Shown: one piece after another, positions 1 through 6,115 of the stretch | Layout: the number at the start of each line of letters is the position of its first letter | Position numbering within the stretch: position 1 is the stretch's first letter | Source of the DNA: an uncultured Bacilli bacterium | GTDB lineage: Bacteria > Bacillota_I > Bacilli_A > RF39 > UBA660 | Direction: 5' to 3' | DNA: 8,965 nucleotides | NCBI GenBank assembly: GCA_947589165.1 | Contig: CANQCH010000040.1 | Span: forward strand, 1-8,965 | Position numbers and translations under genes: made by a program | Notes under the pieces: generated by a model | Databases searched by the model: none | Told to the model about the DNA's origin: nothing | Seen by the model: the letters and a program-made list of their open reading frames with translations, nothing else

Positions 1-194
1 CCTATAATGGCGAAGTCGAAGAACCTACTTTTGCCGATAATATTTATACGTTTAAAATGGATAAACAAACCTATAAAGTAGATATGACCGATATTGGTAA
101 TAAAAAAATTAAGATTAATAATAAAAGCTTTGTTTATGTCCATAAGGATTTTGGCAAAGCTGGTGACATTATTTTTGAAAAATATTTTTATTAA
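1..194 (+). CDS. C-terminal fragment of an unidentified protein
   Basis: An open frame starting at base 3 runs from the window edge to a TAA at 192-194, giving the last 63 residues of a gene whose start lies upstream. The fragment is polar, with alternating charged and aromatic residues (for example TFKMDKQTYKVDM), which suggests beta strands. It has no membrane segment, and it ends in a short aromatic tail, FEKYFY. I recognise no domain. A strong terminator hairpin begins 3 bases after the stop, so this gene closes its transcription unit and is not co-transcribed with the next operon. The frame is supported by typical codon use and the clean stop followed by a terminator; the function is unknown. 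Confidence 0.7.
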   Translation, partial: YNGEVEEPTFADNIYTFKMDKQTYKVDMTDIGNKKIKINNKSFVYVHKDFGKAGDIIFEKYFY

Positions 195-197
195 ATT

Positions 198-220
198 AAA
201 TCCCTACGGGGATTTTATTA
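198..220 (+). terminator. Rho-independent terminator with UACG tetraloop
   Basis: AAATCCC (198-204) pairs perfectly with GGGATTT (209-215) around the loop TACG (205-208), and a T-rich TTATTA tail follows. C(UACG)G is a member of the exceptionally stable UNCG tetraloop class. The hairpin sits just after the stop of the upstream partial gene and before the next promoter, as expected for a terminator. Confidence 0.75.
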
Positions 221-232
221 TGCCAAAAGGAG

Positions 233-261
233 TTGACAACTGTACATAATCTGTATATAAT
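233..261 (+). promoter_or_regulatory. Consensus sigma-A promoter of the gntR-ABC operon
   Basis: TTGACA (233-238) and TATAAT (256-261) are both perfect consensus hexamers separated by exactly 17 bases. Transcription would start near 268, leaving a leader of about 18 bases before the GntR start codon. So strong a promoter overlapped by an operator suggests tight repression and strong induction. Confidence 0.85.
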
Positions 262-272
262 TAATATATACA
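241..272. promoter_or_regulatory. Probable autoregulatory operator of the GntR repressor
   Basis: TGTATATA (252-259) and TATATACA (265-272) are perfect inverted arms around ATTAA and cover the -10 box and the likely transcription start. A third half-site-like copy lies one helical turn upstream: TGTACATAATC (241-251) and TGTATATAATT (252-262) are 11-bp tandem units differing at two positions. YtrA-subfamily GntR regulators generally repress their own ABC-transporter operon through such palindromes, so the next gene's product is the obvious ligand. Assignment is from position and symmetry only. Confidence 0.65.
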
Positions 273-285
273 AAAGAGGAGAACG

Positions 286-663
286 ATGGAAATTATTATT
301 AGTAATTCAAGTGGGGTACCTATTTATGAACAAATTAAAGAACAAATTAAGGTTAAAATTGTGACTAATGAATTAAAAGCCAATGATTTATTGCCATCGA
401 TTAGAACCTTAGCTAAAGATTTGCGTTGTAGCGTTATTACCACCAAAAATGCTTATGAAGAATTAGTAAAAGAAGGATTTTTAAAAAATATTCCTTCGAA
501 AGGATTCTATGTTACAAAAATAAATAAGGAAATTGCTTTAGAAGAGCAGCTTAATAAAATTGAAAATTTATTAGATAAAGCTGTCGCCATTGCGAAGATG
601 AATAATATTAAGGAAAAAACCTTAAAGGAAATGTTAAATATTTTATACGAGGAGGAAAAATAA
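286..663 (+). CDS. YtrA-subfamily GntR transcriptional regulator
   Basis: Small (125 aa) winged-helix repressor predicted to control the ABC transporter encoded directly after it. The GntR DNA-binding domain spans about residues 11-77: PIYEQIKEQI at the start, LLPSIRTLAKDL (35-46), the recognition-helix region TTKNAYEEL (52-60), then EGFL and the wing GFYV (73-76). The C-terminal 45 residues are a short helical, charged segment with no effector domain, which is the mark of the YtrA subfamily (around 120-130 aa) as opposed to FadR or HutC types. The start has AGAGGAGA at 275-282. A perfect promoter and palindromic operator lie immediately upstream, and the ABC ATPase follows after 1 base, the standard layout for YtrA systems that respond to cell-envelope stress. 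The inducer cannot be read from sequence. Confidence 0.93.
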   Translation: MEIIISNSSGVPIYEQIKEQIKVKIVTNELKANDLLPSIRTLAKDLRCSVITTKNAYEELVKEGFLKNIPSKGFYVTKINKEIALEEQLNKIENLLDKAVAIAKMNNIKEKTLKEMLNILYEEEK

Positions 664-664
664 A

Positions 665-1519
665 ATGACCAATGTGTTAGAAATTAAAAATTTAGCGAAA
701 AAGTACGATAATTTTGCCTTAAAAAATATTTCTTTTAGTTTACCCCAAGGTATGATTATGGGTTTCATCGGGGAAAATGGAGCTGGAAAAACGACGACAA
801 TTAAAGCCATATTAGATATTATTAATTATGAAGGCGAAATTAAAATATTTGGTTTAGATATTAGGAAACAGGCCACCAAAATAAAAGAAGATTTGGGCGT
901 TGTTTTAGATGATATGTTTTTCCCGGAAATCTTAACGCCAAATGATATTAATAAGGCCATGGCGGGAATTTATAAAAATTGGGATAATCAATTGTTTAAT
1001 AATTATTTACAAGAATTTGATTTACTGGCCAATAAACCAATTAAAACATTTTCAAAAGGAATGCGGAAAAAACTCGAAATTGCGACGGCCTTAGCCCATC
1101 ATCCTAAACTATTAATTTTAGATGAACCAACATCAGGATTAGATCCAGTGGCGCGGGCCGAAGTAATTGAAATTTTTCAAAATGTTATTGCCCAAGAAAA
1201 TTGTTCCATTTTCTTATCAAGTCATATCACAACTGATTTAGAACATATTGCCGATTATATAACTTTTATTAATGATGGGGAAATTGTTTTATCTAAGCCA
1301 ACTAATGAATTATTAGAAAATTATGGTCTTGCTAAATGTACGGCCGCGGAATTTAAAAAACTTGATTCGCAAGATTATCTTAAATATAAGAAAAATAAGT
1401 ATGACTATGAAGTATTAGTTCCCGATAAAAAAGCTTTTAAACGCAAATATCAGCCTGCGGTTATTGATCGAATAACTTTGGATGATTTAATGGTATTAAT
1501 GATTAAGGGGGATAAATAA
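665..1519 (+). CDS. ABC transporter ATP-binding protein (YtrB/BcrA-like)
   Basis: Cytoplasmic ATPase subunit of an ABC-2-type exporter, 284 aa. Walker A is GENGAGKT (36-43), the signature region is FSKGMRKK (129-136, a divergent LSGGQ), Walker B is LLILDEP (149-155), the D-loop is SGLD (157-160) and the switch histidine is H187 in LSSHI. At the Q-loop position the sequence reads VVLDD, so Asp stands where Gln is usual; this variant is common in ABC-2 ATPases of this group. Residues beyond about 215 form a C-terminal extension typical of drug/peptide exporter ATPases. GAGGAGG at 649-655 serves its start, one base after the regulator stop. The stop overlaps the permease start (TAATG), indicating translational coupling. 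The exported substrate is unknown; antimicrobial peptides or envelope-active compounds are plausible from the regulator type. Confidence 0.93.
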   Translation: MTNVLEIKNLAKKYDNFALKNISFSLPQGMIMGFIGENGAGKTTTIKAILDIINYEGEIKIFGLDIRKQATKIKEDLGVVLDDMFFPEILTPNDINKAMAGIYKNWDNQLFNNYLQEFDLLANKPIKTFSKGMRKKLEIATALAHHPKLLILDEPTSGLDPVARAEVIEIFQNVIAQENCSIFLSSHITTDLEHIADYITFINDGEIVLSKPTNELLENYGLAKCTAAEFKKLDSQDYLKYKKNKYDYEVLVPDKKAFKRKYQPAVIDRITLDDLMVLMIKGDK

Positions 1520-2151
1520 TGTTCGGATTTATTAAAAAAGATTTAGCTATGATTAAAAGCAATTTTAAATTGCTAGGCGTTTTATTAATCGTGTATATAG
1601 CGATGGGCTTTTTAGGTCAAATGGATATATCCTTTATTTTACCTTTTTTAAGTGTCATGGTTATGATTTCCACTTTTAGTTATGATAATTATAATAAATG
1701 GGATGCTTATGCTGTCACTTTACCTGATGGTCGGAAAAATAATGTGCGGTCTAAATATTTAGTTACCATTTTACTCATTGTTGTAATGGCCATTGCAACC
1801 TTTCTTCTTACCATCATGATTGGTTATGTTAATAAAGAACCGGTTAATTATAGCGAGTTATTAATACATATGTTAGGAACCATATTTGGCACTATTTTAG
1901 TTTTAGCTTTTATGTATCCGATTATTTATAAATTTGGGTTAGAAAAAGCGCGGATTGGTATTTTTGTGGCAGTTTTTGCTATCGCAATTTTGGGAACAAT
2001 CATCATTCAATATTGTGATTTAACTTTTTTAGGTAAAACCTTTGATAATCTAGAAAATTATCTCATTACACTTCTTATTTTCTTAACGATAGGTTTACCT
2101 CTTATTTCTTACTTCATTTCTTTAAAAATTGTTAAGAAAAAGGAATATTAA
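1519..2151 (+). CDS. ABC-2 family permease
   Basis: Integral membrane partner of the preceding ATPase, 210 aa. About six transmembrane segments can be seen at roughly 17-33, 38-54, 81-104, 115-136, 146-164 and 181-203. The start MFGFIKKDLAMIK and the cytoplasmic stretch WDAYAVTLPDGRKN followed by SKYL (61-81) match the ABC2_membrane_5 type of permease commonly paired with YtrA/YtrB-like genes. The start codon overlaps the ATPase stop by one base, so the two proteins should be made in matched amounts. The short length (about 210 aa) is normal for this family, which assembles as a dimer. No extracellular sensor domain is present. Substrate is not identifiable from sequence. Confidence 0.9.
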   Translation: MFGFIKKDLAMIKSNFKLLGVLLIVYIAMGFLGQMDISFILPFLSVMVMISTFSYDNYNKWDAYAVTLPDGRKNNVRSKYLVTILLIVVMAIATFLLTIMIGYVNKEPVNYSELLIHMLGTIFGTILVLAFMYPIIYKFGLEKARIGIFVAVFAIAILGTIIIQYCDLTFLGKTFDNLENYLITLLIFLTIGLPLISYFISLKIVKKKEY

Positions 2152-2153
2152 TC

Positions 2154-2819
2154 ATGCGCAATTTAGAATCATTACTAAAAAATCGCCAAATAATTTATCC
2201 TCAATTAAAAGAATATGGTTTTAAAGAAAACAAAGGTACTTATTGTTTAACAAAGGAATTAATTCCTAATTTTCAAGTTATTATTAATATTACGAAAGAT
2301 AATATTACCTCCCAAATAATTGATTTAAAAAGTAAGGAAGAATATATCTTAGTTGATGTTAAAACAACTTTAGGTGAATATGCGAGTAACATTAAAGCCG
2401 AATATGAAAATTTTTTAAATGATTTTATTAAAAATTGTACGCTTATAGATGTATTTAAAAATTCCCAAACAAAAGAAATCATCACCTATATTAAAACTAA
2501 TTATCATGATGATCTAGAATTTTTATGGGATAATTTGGATGCAGCTATATGGCGAAATAAAACGAGTAATAAATGGTATGGTCTTTTAATGAAAGTTCCA
2601 GAGGCCAAAATCGTAGGAACTAATCAAAGGGAAGTCGAAATAATTAATTTGCATTGTGCCAAGGACGAAATGGCCGAGATTCTTAAAAAGGAAAATATCT
2701 TTCCCGGGTATCACATGAATAAAAAAAGTTGGTTAACCATTATCTTAGATGGTCGCGTTAAGACAAAAGATATTATCCCTTTAATTACTAATAGTTATAA
2801 TTTAGCACAAAAAAAATAA
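2154..2819 (+). CDS. MmcQ/YjbR (DUF419) family protein
   Basis: A 221-aa soluble protein. The C-terminal half (about 115-218) is the MmcQ/YjbR domain, a CyaY-like fold: LDAAIWRNK, KWYGLLM (140-146), INLHC (164-168) and PGYHMNKKSWLTI (184-196), then an acidic/basic helix ending in SYNLA. The N-terminal 110 residues form the extra alpha/beta extension seen in longer members. The family is often described as DNA-binding, but its biological role is not established. It starts two bases after the permease stop with a weak GGAA-type ribosome binding site, so it is the last gene of the gntR-ABC operon by spacing; a role in transport is not implied. An antisense frame at 2273-2485 is a shadow of this gene. 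Confidence 0.87.
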   Translation: MRNLESLLKNRQIIYPQLKEYGFKENKGTYCLTKELIPNFQVIINITKDNITSQIIDLKSKEEYILVDVKTTLGEYASNIKAEYENFLNDFIKNCTLIDVFKNSQTKEIITYIKTNYHDDLEFLWDNLDAAIWRNKTSNKWYGLLMKVPEAKIVGTNQREVEIINLHCAKDEMAEILKKENIFPGYHMNKKSWLTIILDGRVKTKDIIPLITNSYNLAQKK

Positions 2820-2841
2820 AAATTTGTAGTAAAATAAATAT

Positions 2842-2849
2842 AAGGATGG
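2842..2849 (+). promoter_or_regulatory. Ribosome binding site that decides the DUF1003 start
   Basis: AAGGATGG lies 5 bases before the ATG at 2855. The other in-frame ATG, at 2846, is inside this site and has no ribosome binding site at a workable distance, so 2855 is preferred. Confidence 0.6.
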
Positions 2850-2854
2850 TAGTT

Positions 2855-3373
2855 ATGGAACAAAGAAAAAAAGAAATAGTTAAAATGTTACTTAATCAAA
2901 GTTTAGAAGAAAAAGATGAAGAAGAAATAATTGATTTATTACTTAATAATCCGATTTCTATTGATGTCGATAAAGAAAATGATGCAAAGATGACTTTTGG
3001 TGATAAAGTTGCCGATAAGTTATCAGAAGTCGCAGGGAGTTGGACTTTTATTATTCTTTTTTGTTTATTTTTATTATTTTGGATAATTTTAAATGCTTAT
3101 ATTTTAGTTAAAGCTTTAGATCCTTATCCTTTTATCTTACTTAATTTATTATTATCATGTCTTGCGGCTTTACAAGCGCCCATTATTATGATGAGCCAAA
3201 ACCGTCAAGCTAAAAAAGATACTTTAAGAAATAAAAATGATTATCGCACCGATTTAAAAAGTGAACTTATTTTAGAACAACTTTACGATAAATTAGAAGC
3301 CTTAGAAAAAAATCAAAATAAAATCATGAATTACATTAAGGAAAAGGAAGCTAAGAATAACGAAACAAAATAG
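2855..3373 (+). CDS. DUF1003 family membrane protein
   Basis: A 172-aa protein (175 aa if the ATG at 2846 is used). The DUF1003 core is unmistakable: FGDKVADKLSEVAGSW (48-63), a first membrane helix of about 23 residues, the conserved loop DPYPF (89-93), a second membrane helix reading LLNLLLSCLAALQAP, then MMSQNRQ (112-118). After this come a charged stretch and a C-terminal coiled-coil-like segment from about 138, rich in Leu, Glu and Lys. Both termini are predicted cytoplasmic. The N-terminal 45 residues are acidic and helical. Molecular function is unknown. It is separated from the upstream operon by 35 bases containing TAAAAT (2830-2835), a possible weak -10, and its stop overlaps the ribosome binding site of the CDF transporter, so those two genes are probably one unit. 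Confidence 0.88.
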   Translation: MEQRKKEIVKMLLNQSLEEKDEEEIIDLLLNNPISIDVDKENDAKMTFGDKVADKLSEVAGSWTFIILFCLFLLFWIILNAYILVKALDPYPFILLNLLLSCLAALQAPIIMMSQNRQAKKDTLRNKNDYRTDLKSELILEQLYDKLEALEKNQNKIMNYIKEKEAKNNETK

Positions 3374-3380
3374 GTGACCA

Positions 3381-4262
3381 ATGAAAACAGAACGAAATAT
3401 TTTAATAGCTTTTTGCTTAAATATGCTTTTTTCCCTTATTGAACTCTTCGGGGGTCTATTTACGGGCAGCATTGCCATCTTATCCGATTCCTTACATGAT
3501 TTTGGGGATGCTTTAAGTATTGGTTTATCCTATTTTTTAGAAAAGAAAAGCAAAAAGCAACCAGATTTAAATTATACGTATGGTTATGTGCGTTATTCCG
3601 TCATGGGCAGTATTATTACGACCTTAATTTTATTAATTGGTTCGCTTTTAGTTATTTTCGAGGCGGCCAAAAGATTATTTAATCCGGTTGTGATAAATTA
3701 CGATGGAATGATTCTTTTAGCTATCTTTGGCATTATTATTAATTTAGGAGCCACTTATTTTACTAGAAAAGGTGATTCCTTAAATCAAAGGGCCGTTAAT
3801 TTACATATGCTAGAAGATGTTTTAGGTTGGATTGTCGTTTTAATTGGCGCTATTTGTATGCGTTTTACGAACCTTTATTTTCTTGATGCCATCTTATCAA
3901 TTGGCGTAGCCCTTTATATTTTTTATCATGCGGGAAAAAACATTACTCAAATTACAAATTTATTTTTGGAAAAAACGCCGCAAAATATTGACTTAGTAAA
4001 ATTAAAAGCCGATTTATTAAAAATTAAAGGTGTTTTAGATGTTCATCATCTTCATATTCGGAGTTTAGATGGTTATAAAAATTATGCAACAATGCATGTA
4101 GTTTTAAAAAAGTATGATGCGAAAATAAAAAATCAAGTGAAAAAGGAATTAACTAAATATGCGATTGGACACTCCACTATTGAAATTGAGTTAGTAGATG
4201 AAGAGTGTTGGAACCATGATTGTGCGATTAAAGATAGCAATCCTAACCATCATGAAGATTAA
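3381..4262 (+). CDS. Cation diffusion facilitator, zinc-type (CzcD/ZitB-like)
   Basis: Inner-membrane metal/proton antiporter of 293 aa that exports divalent cations. Six transmembrane helices precede a cytoplasmic domain from about residue 200. The transport-site pairs are visible: H39 and D43 (SDSLHDFGDAL) in helix 2, and H142 and D146 (LHMLEDVLG) in helix 5. The HxxxD arrangement in both helices is characteristic of Zn-transporting members; manganese types have Asp at the histidine positions. The C-terminal domain carries further possible metal ligands: HHLH (222-225), C277/H279/C281 and HH near the end. AGGTGA (3372-3377) is the ribosome binding site and overlaps the stop of the DUF1003 gene, indicating co-transcription. 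No metal-regulator gene is nearby. Zinc is the best guess; cadmium or cobalt are possible. Confidence 0.92.
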   Translation: MKTERNILIAFCLNMLFSLIELFGGLFTGSIAILSDSLHDFGDALSIGLSYFLEKKSKKQPDLNYTYGYVRYSVMGSIITTLILLIGSLLVIFEAAKRLFNPVVINYDGMILLAIFGIIINLGATYFTRKGDSLNQRAVNLHMLEDVLGWIVVLIGAICMRFTNLYFLDAILSIGVALYIFYHAGKNITQITNLFLEKTPQNIDLVKLKADLLKIKGVLDVHHLHIRSLDGYKNYATMHVVLKKYDAKIKNQVKKELTKYAIGHSTIEIELVDEECWNHDCAIKDSNPNHHED

Positions 4263-4284
4263 CTTTAATTATGGTAGTTTTTTT
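4246..4284 (+). terminator. Possible terminator after the CDF gene
   Basis: ACCAT (4246-4250) and ATGGT (4271-4275) can pair, with AT/AT continuing inside after one mismatch, and a run of seven T residues follows at 4278-4284. The stem is weak and starts inside the CDF coding end, so efficiency is doubtful. The T-run immediately precedes the -10 box of the next gene. Confidence 0.4.
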
Positions 4285-4292
4285 GCTATAAT
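4264..4292 (+). promoter_or_regulatory. Promoter of the FAD-dependent dehydrogenase gene
   Basis: A perfect extended -10, TGCTATAAT (hexamer at 4287-4292), lies 25 bases before the start codon. The -35 is poor (TTTAAT at 4264-4269, 17-base spacing), as is usual when the extended -10 carries recognition. Confidence 0.65.
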
Positions 4293-4317
4293 ATTGGTGT
4301 AGTAAGGGTGGTTATTT

Positions 4318-5718
4318 ATGTATGATGTTGTAATCGTCGGGGCGGGCCCCGCGGGGTTATTCGCAGCTTATGAGTTAATTGAAAAAAATAAAAATTTAAA
4401 AATCTTATTACTCGATAAAGGTCGTTTTGCTGCCAATCGGGTATGTCCAATGAATATCTCAAAAGATGGTAAATGTCTAAATTGTAATCCCTGTGCGATT
4501 TTATCGGGTTTTGGGGGAGCCGGAACTTTTTCTGATGGTAAGCTTAATTTTATTCCTAAACTGGGTAAATCAGATTTATTTAAATATATGGATCAAAGTG
4601 AAGCTTATGCCTTAATTGATGATACCGAAAAAATATTTAATAAATTTAATATGGATTCGCAAGTATATCCAACTAATATGGCGGAAGCTGAAGAAATTGC
4701 CGAAAAGATTGCTCAAGTAGGCGCTAGCTTATTAATCATTAAACAAAAACATTTAGGTAGTGATATGTTACCAAAATATATTCAAAATTTTACCGATTAT
4801 TTAAAGGATAAAGGCGTTGAAATTTTAGAAAATGCGGATGTTGTTGATATCATGGAAGCTAAGCATATTTATACTGTTAGTTATAAAGTAAAAAATGAAG
4901 TTAAAGAAATTAAAAGTAAGTATGTTGTTGTAGCTCCCGGTCGAACCGGGGCTAAATGGATTCAAGAACTTGCCGATAAATATCATATTAATTATACTTC
5001 CCAAAGTATTGAAATTGGAGTGCGAGTTGAGGTACGAAAAGAAATCTTGGCCCCAATTACGAAAGTAATATATGACCCCACGATTTTCATTAAAACAGAT
5101 ACCTATAATGATCAAATTCGCACCTTTTGTACTAACCCCGGTGGTTTTGTAACGAAAGAAAATTATAATGGTTATATTTGTGTTAATGGTCATGCCCTAA
5201 AAGATATTAAATCGAATAATTCCAATTTTGCTTTTATTTCAAAGGTTAATTTAACCGAACCGGTAACTAATACGCGCGAATATGGGGAATGTATTGCCAA
5301 GATTGCTAATACTTTAGGGGCCGGCAAACCAATTATTCAAACTTTAAGAGATTTAAAAATGGGTCGAAGAAGTAACATGAATCGAATTAAAAAAGGCTTT
5401 ATTGAACCAACGTTAAAAGATGTTGTAGCTGGTGATTTAGCTTTAGTTTTACCGCATCGGATTATTAAAAATATTATTGAAGGTTTAGATATTTTAAATA
5501 AAATTATTCCCGGTGTTAGTAATGGGGAAACCCTTCTTTATGGACCGGAAATAAAATTTTTCAGTAATGAAATTGATACGGATAATCATATGAAATTAGA
5601 AAATCATAACATTTATTTTGTGGGTGATGGGGCTGGCAAAGCAGGTAATATTGTTACCGCGGCCGCAACTGGTTTAATCGCGGCCCGTGATATTTTAGCC
5701 AACATTAAAACAAAGTAA
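4318..5718 (+). CDS. FAD-dependent dehydrogenase, COG2509 type
   Basis: A 466-aa flavoprotein oxidoreductase. The N-terminal Rossmann motif is GAGPAG (8-13), with D33 closing the second strand (LLLDKG) to bind the adenosine ribose. A cysteine group, C43, C53, C56 and C59, precedes GFGGAGTFSDGKLN (64-77), the hallmark of this family; the cysteines might hold an iron-sulfur cluster, but that is inference. The C-terminal region has GRRSNM, VSNGETLLYGPE and the second FAD motif YFVGDGAGKAGNI (from 433), followed by the TAAATGLIAA helix. The length is normal for the group. Physiological substrates are not established. It is monocistronic by context: its own promoter upstream, and a tRNA gene with its own promoter directly after. 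The ribosome binding site is AAGGGTGG (4304-4311). Confidence 0.88.
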   Translation: MYDVVIVGAGPAGLFAAYELIEKNKNLKILLLDKGRFAANRVCPMNISKDGKCLNCNPCAILSGFGGAGTFSDGKLNFIPKLGKSDLFKYMDQSEAYALIDDTEKIFNKFNMDSQVYPTNMAEAEEIAEKIAQVGASLLIIKQKHLGSDMLPKYIQNFTDYLKDKGVEILENADVVDIMEAKHIYTVSYKVKNEVKEIKSKYVVVAPGRTGAKWIQELADKYHINYTSQSIEIGVRVEVRKEILAPITKVIYDPTIFIKTDTYNDQIRTFCTNPGGFVTKENYNGYICVNGHALKDIKSNNSNFAFISKVNLTEPVTNTREYGECIAKIANTLGAGKPIIQTLRDLKMGRRSNMNRIKKGFIEPTLKDVVAGDLALVLPHRIIKNIIEGLDILNKIIPGVSNGETLLYGPEIKFFSNEIDTDNHMKLENHNIYFVGDGAGKAGNIVTAAATGLIAARDILANIKTK

Positions 5719-5748
5719 TTTACAAACCTAATTGGTACATGATATAAT
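5719..5748 (+). promoter_or_regulatory. tRNA-Thr promoter
   Basis: TTTACA (5719-5724) and TATAAT (5743-5748) are spaced by 18 bases, and TGA before the -10 makes it an extended -10. Transcription would begin within a base or two of the mature tRNA 5' end at 5757, so little or no 5' leader is expected. Confidence 0.8.
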
Positions 5749-5756
5749 TGTGCCAT

Positions 5757-5830
5757 GCCGATTTAGTACAGTGGTAGTACAGATGCATGGTAAGCATCAG
5801 AGATCAGTTCAATTCTGTTAATCGGCACCA
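5757..5830 (+). tRNA. trnT: tRNA-Thr (anticodon GGU), CCA encoded
   Basis: The cloverleaf folds by eye. The acceptor arms are GCCGATT (5757-5763) and AATCGGC (5820-5826), with discriminator A and encoded CCA (5828-5830). The D stem is GTAC/GTAC around AGTGGTA. The anticodon stem GATGC/GCATC (5782-5798) has loop ATGGTAA, so the anticodon is GGT, reading threonine ACC/ACU. A four-base variable loop is followed by the T arm ATCAG/CTGTT with loop TTCAATT (5808-5814). The T stem has one T-T mismatch at its second pair, which is unusual but isolated. It is a single tRNA with its own promoter and terminator. Confidence 0.93.
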
Positions 5831-5839
5831 GATTGAGAG

Positions 5840-5870
5840 AAAGCGCACTTGATAAAAGTGTGCTTTTATG
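5840..5870 (+). terminator. Terminator of the tRNA-Thr unit
   Basis: AAAGCGCACTT (5840-5850) pairs with AAGTGTGCTTT (5856-5866) over 11 base pairs including one G-T, around loop GATAA. The A-rich 5' arm and T-rich 3' arm followed by TATGTT give a standard intrinsic terminator. Confidence 0.85.
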
Positions 5871-5904
5871 TTAATATGTATTTAGCAAGAAAATTTGCAT
5901 AAAA

Positions 5905-5947
5905 TAAAAAAGGGAACATTCAGTTTCGTCATGTTGAATGTCTACCC
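5905..5947 (-). terminator. Terminator of the minus-strand small-peptide mRNA
   Basis: Read on the minus strand, GGG (5947-5945) and ACATTCA (5941-5935) pair with TGAATGT (5922-5916) and CCC (5914-5912) around a 12-base loop. A small internal loop (TAG against T) separates the two helices. TTTTTTATTTT follows directly (5911-5901). It is positioned exactly at the end of the inverted repeat that matches the transcript 5' end. Confidence 0.65.
5911..5946 (+). repeat. Left arm of an inverted repeat bounding the small-peptide locus
   Basis: This 36-base arm matches the reverse complement of 6113-6140. The blocks are AGGGAAYAT, then CAGT, then TGTTGARTGTCTACC, with 26 of 28 positions identical once a 1-base and a 7-base insertion in the left arm are set aside. 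In the minus-strand RNA both differences become G-U pairs, so all 28 positions pair; in plus-strand RNA both would be mismatches. This favours a structured minus-strand transcript over a simple DNA repeat. Confidence 0.8.
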
Positions 5948-5963
5948 AAAATAAATATGTTTA

Positions 5964-5997
5964 GACACTTATTCTAGCGAATGAGTGTCATTTTTTT
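5964..5997 (+). terminator. Plus-strand terminator opposite the end of the small-peptide gene
   Basis: GACACTTATTC (5964-5974) pairs with GAATGAGTGTC (5979-5989) over 11 base pairs including one T-G, around loop TAGC. A seven-T run follows at 5991-5997. On the minus strand the wobble becomes an A-C mismatch and no T-run follows, so the element works in the plus direction. The stem overlaps the stop codon of the minus-strand peptide gene. Confidence 0.8.
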
Positions 5998-6080
5998 ATA
6001 ACTACTATCATAATGATAAGAAGAAATAAAATGATAGTAATGAGCTTGAGAACCTTTAAAATAAAATTCTTAGTTTTCAT
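5988..6080 (-). CDS. 30-residue hydrophobic peptide, candidate type I toxin
   Basis: The minus-strand ORF begins ATG at 6080 and ends TGA at 5988. It encodes a 30-aa peptide with a basic N-terminus (MKTKNFILKVLK), one membrane-spanning helix from about residue 13 to 28 made of Ile, Leu, Val, Phe and Met, and a C-terminal KK. This is the composition of membrane-acting type I toxins (Fst/Ldr, TxpA, Ibs and similar), but I cannot match it to a named family. Coding is supported by the Shine-Dalgarno AAGGGGGT (minus strand, 6097-6090) 9 bases before the ATG, a promoter 67-95 bases upstream and a terminator downstream. Translation is probably held down because ACCUCC (6115-6110) can mask the Shine-Dalgarno. 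If TGA were read as Trp the peptide would be 39 aa, but code use elsewhere argues against that. A small membrane protein of another role is the main alternative. Confidence 0.65.
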   Translation of the reverse strand: MKTKNFILKVLKLITIILFLLIIMIVVIKK

Positions 6081-6089
6081 TTTTATCAA

Positions 6090-6115
6090 ACCCCCTTTCT
6101 ACAAAGATTGGAGGT
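6090..6115 (-). promoter_or_regulatory. Shine-Dalgarno-masking hairpin in the peptide mRNA leader
   Basis: In the minus-strand RNA, ACCUCC (6115-6110) pairs with GGGGGU (6095-6090), with one U-G. UUU/AAA continues inside around the loop GUAG. ACCUCC is identical to the anti-SD tail of 16S rRNA, so it hides the ribosome binding site. The wobble would be a C-A mismatch on the plus strand. The ACC also ends the 5' inverted-repeat arm, so this hairpin competes with, or abuts, the long-range 5'-3' helix. Confidence 0.6.

Larger units (their letters stand above)
5911..5997 (+). ncRNA. Predicted convergent antisense RNA (antitoxin candidate)
   Basis: A good plus-strand terminator at 5964-5997 has no plus-strand gene feeding it, so an RNA should start between the tRNA terminator and here. 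A weak -10, TAAAAT (5900-5905), would start it near 5911, giving about 87 bases. It would be fully complementary to the 3' end of the minus-strand small-peptide mRNA, the 3'-overlap arrangement of TxpA/RatA and BsrG/SR4 of Bacillus. Its TAGACACT (5962-5969) is also complementary to AGTGTCTA in the mRNA 5' end, because that block recurs at 6115-6122. No convincing -35 is visible, so the 5' end is uncertain. Confidence 0.4.

Noticed and set aside
2273..2485. Antisense 70-aa open frame, hydrophobic, on the minus strand
   Set aside because: It lies inside the MmcQ/YjbR gene with no promoter or ribosome binding site of its own; AT-rich antisense frames look hydrophobic by chance.
4825..5193. Antisense 122-aa open frame on the minus strand
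   Set aside because: It lies wholly within the FAD-dependent dehydrogenase gene, is a low-complexity I/N/F-rich translation and has no ribosome binding site; it is a shadow.
5808..5830. tRNA-Thr 3' end as an integration (att) site
   Set aside because: No repeat of the tRNA 3' end and no integrase gene is visible in the window, so an integrated element cannot be supported.
5961..5990. Extension of the 30-aa peptide by reading TGA as Trp (mycoplasma code)
   Set aside because: Tryptophan is TGG at every site I checked in the other genes and none has an in-frame TGA, so TGA is most likely a stop.
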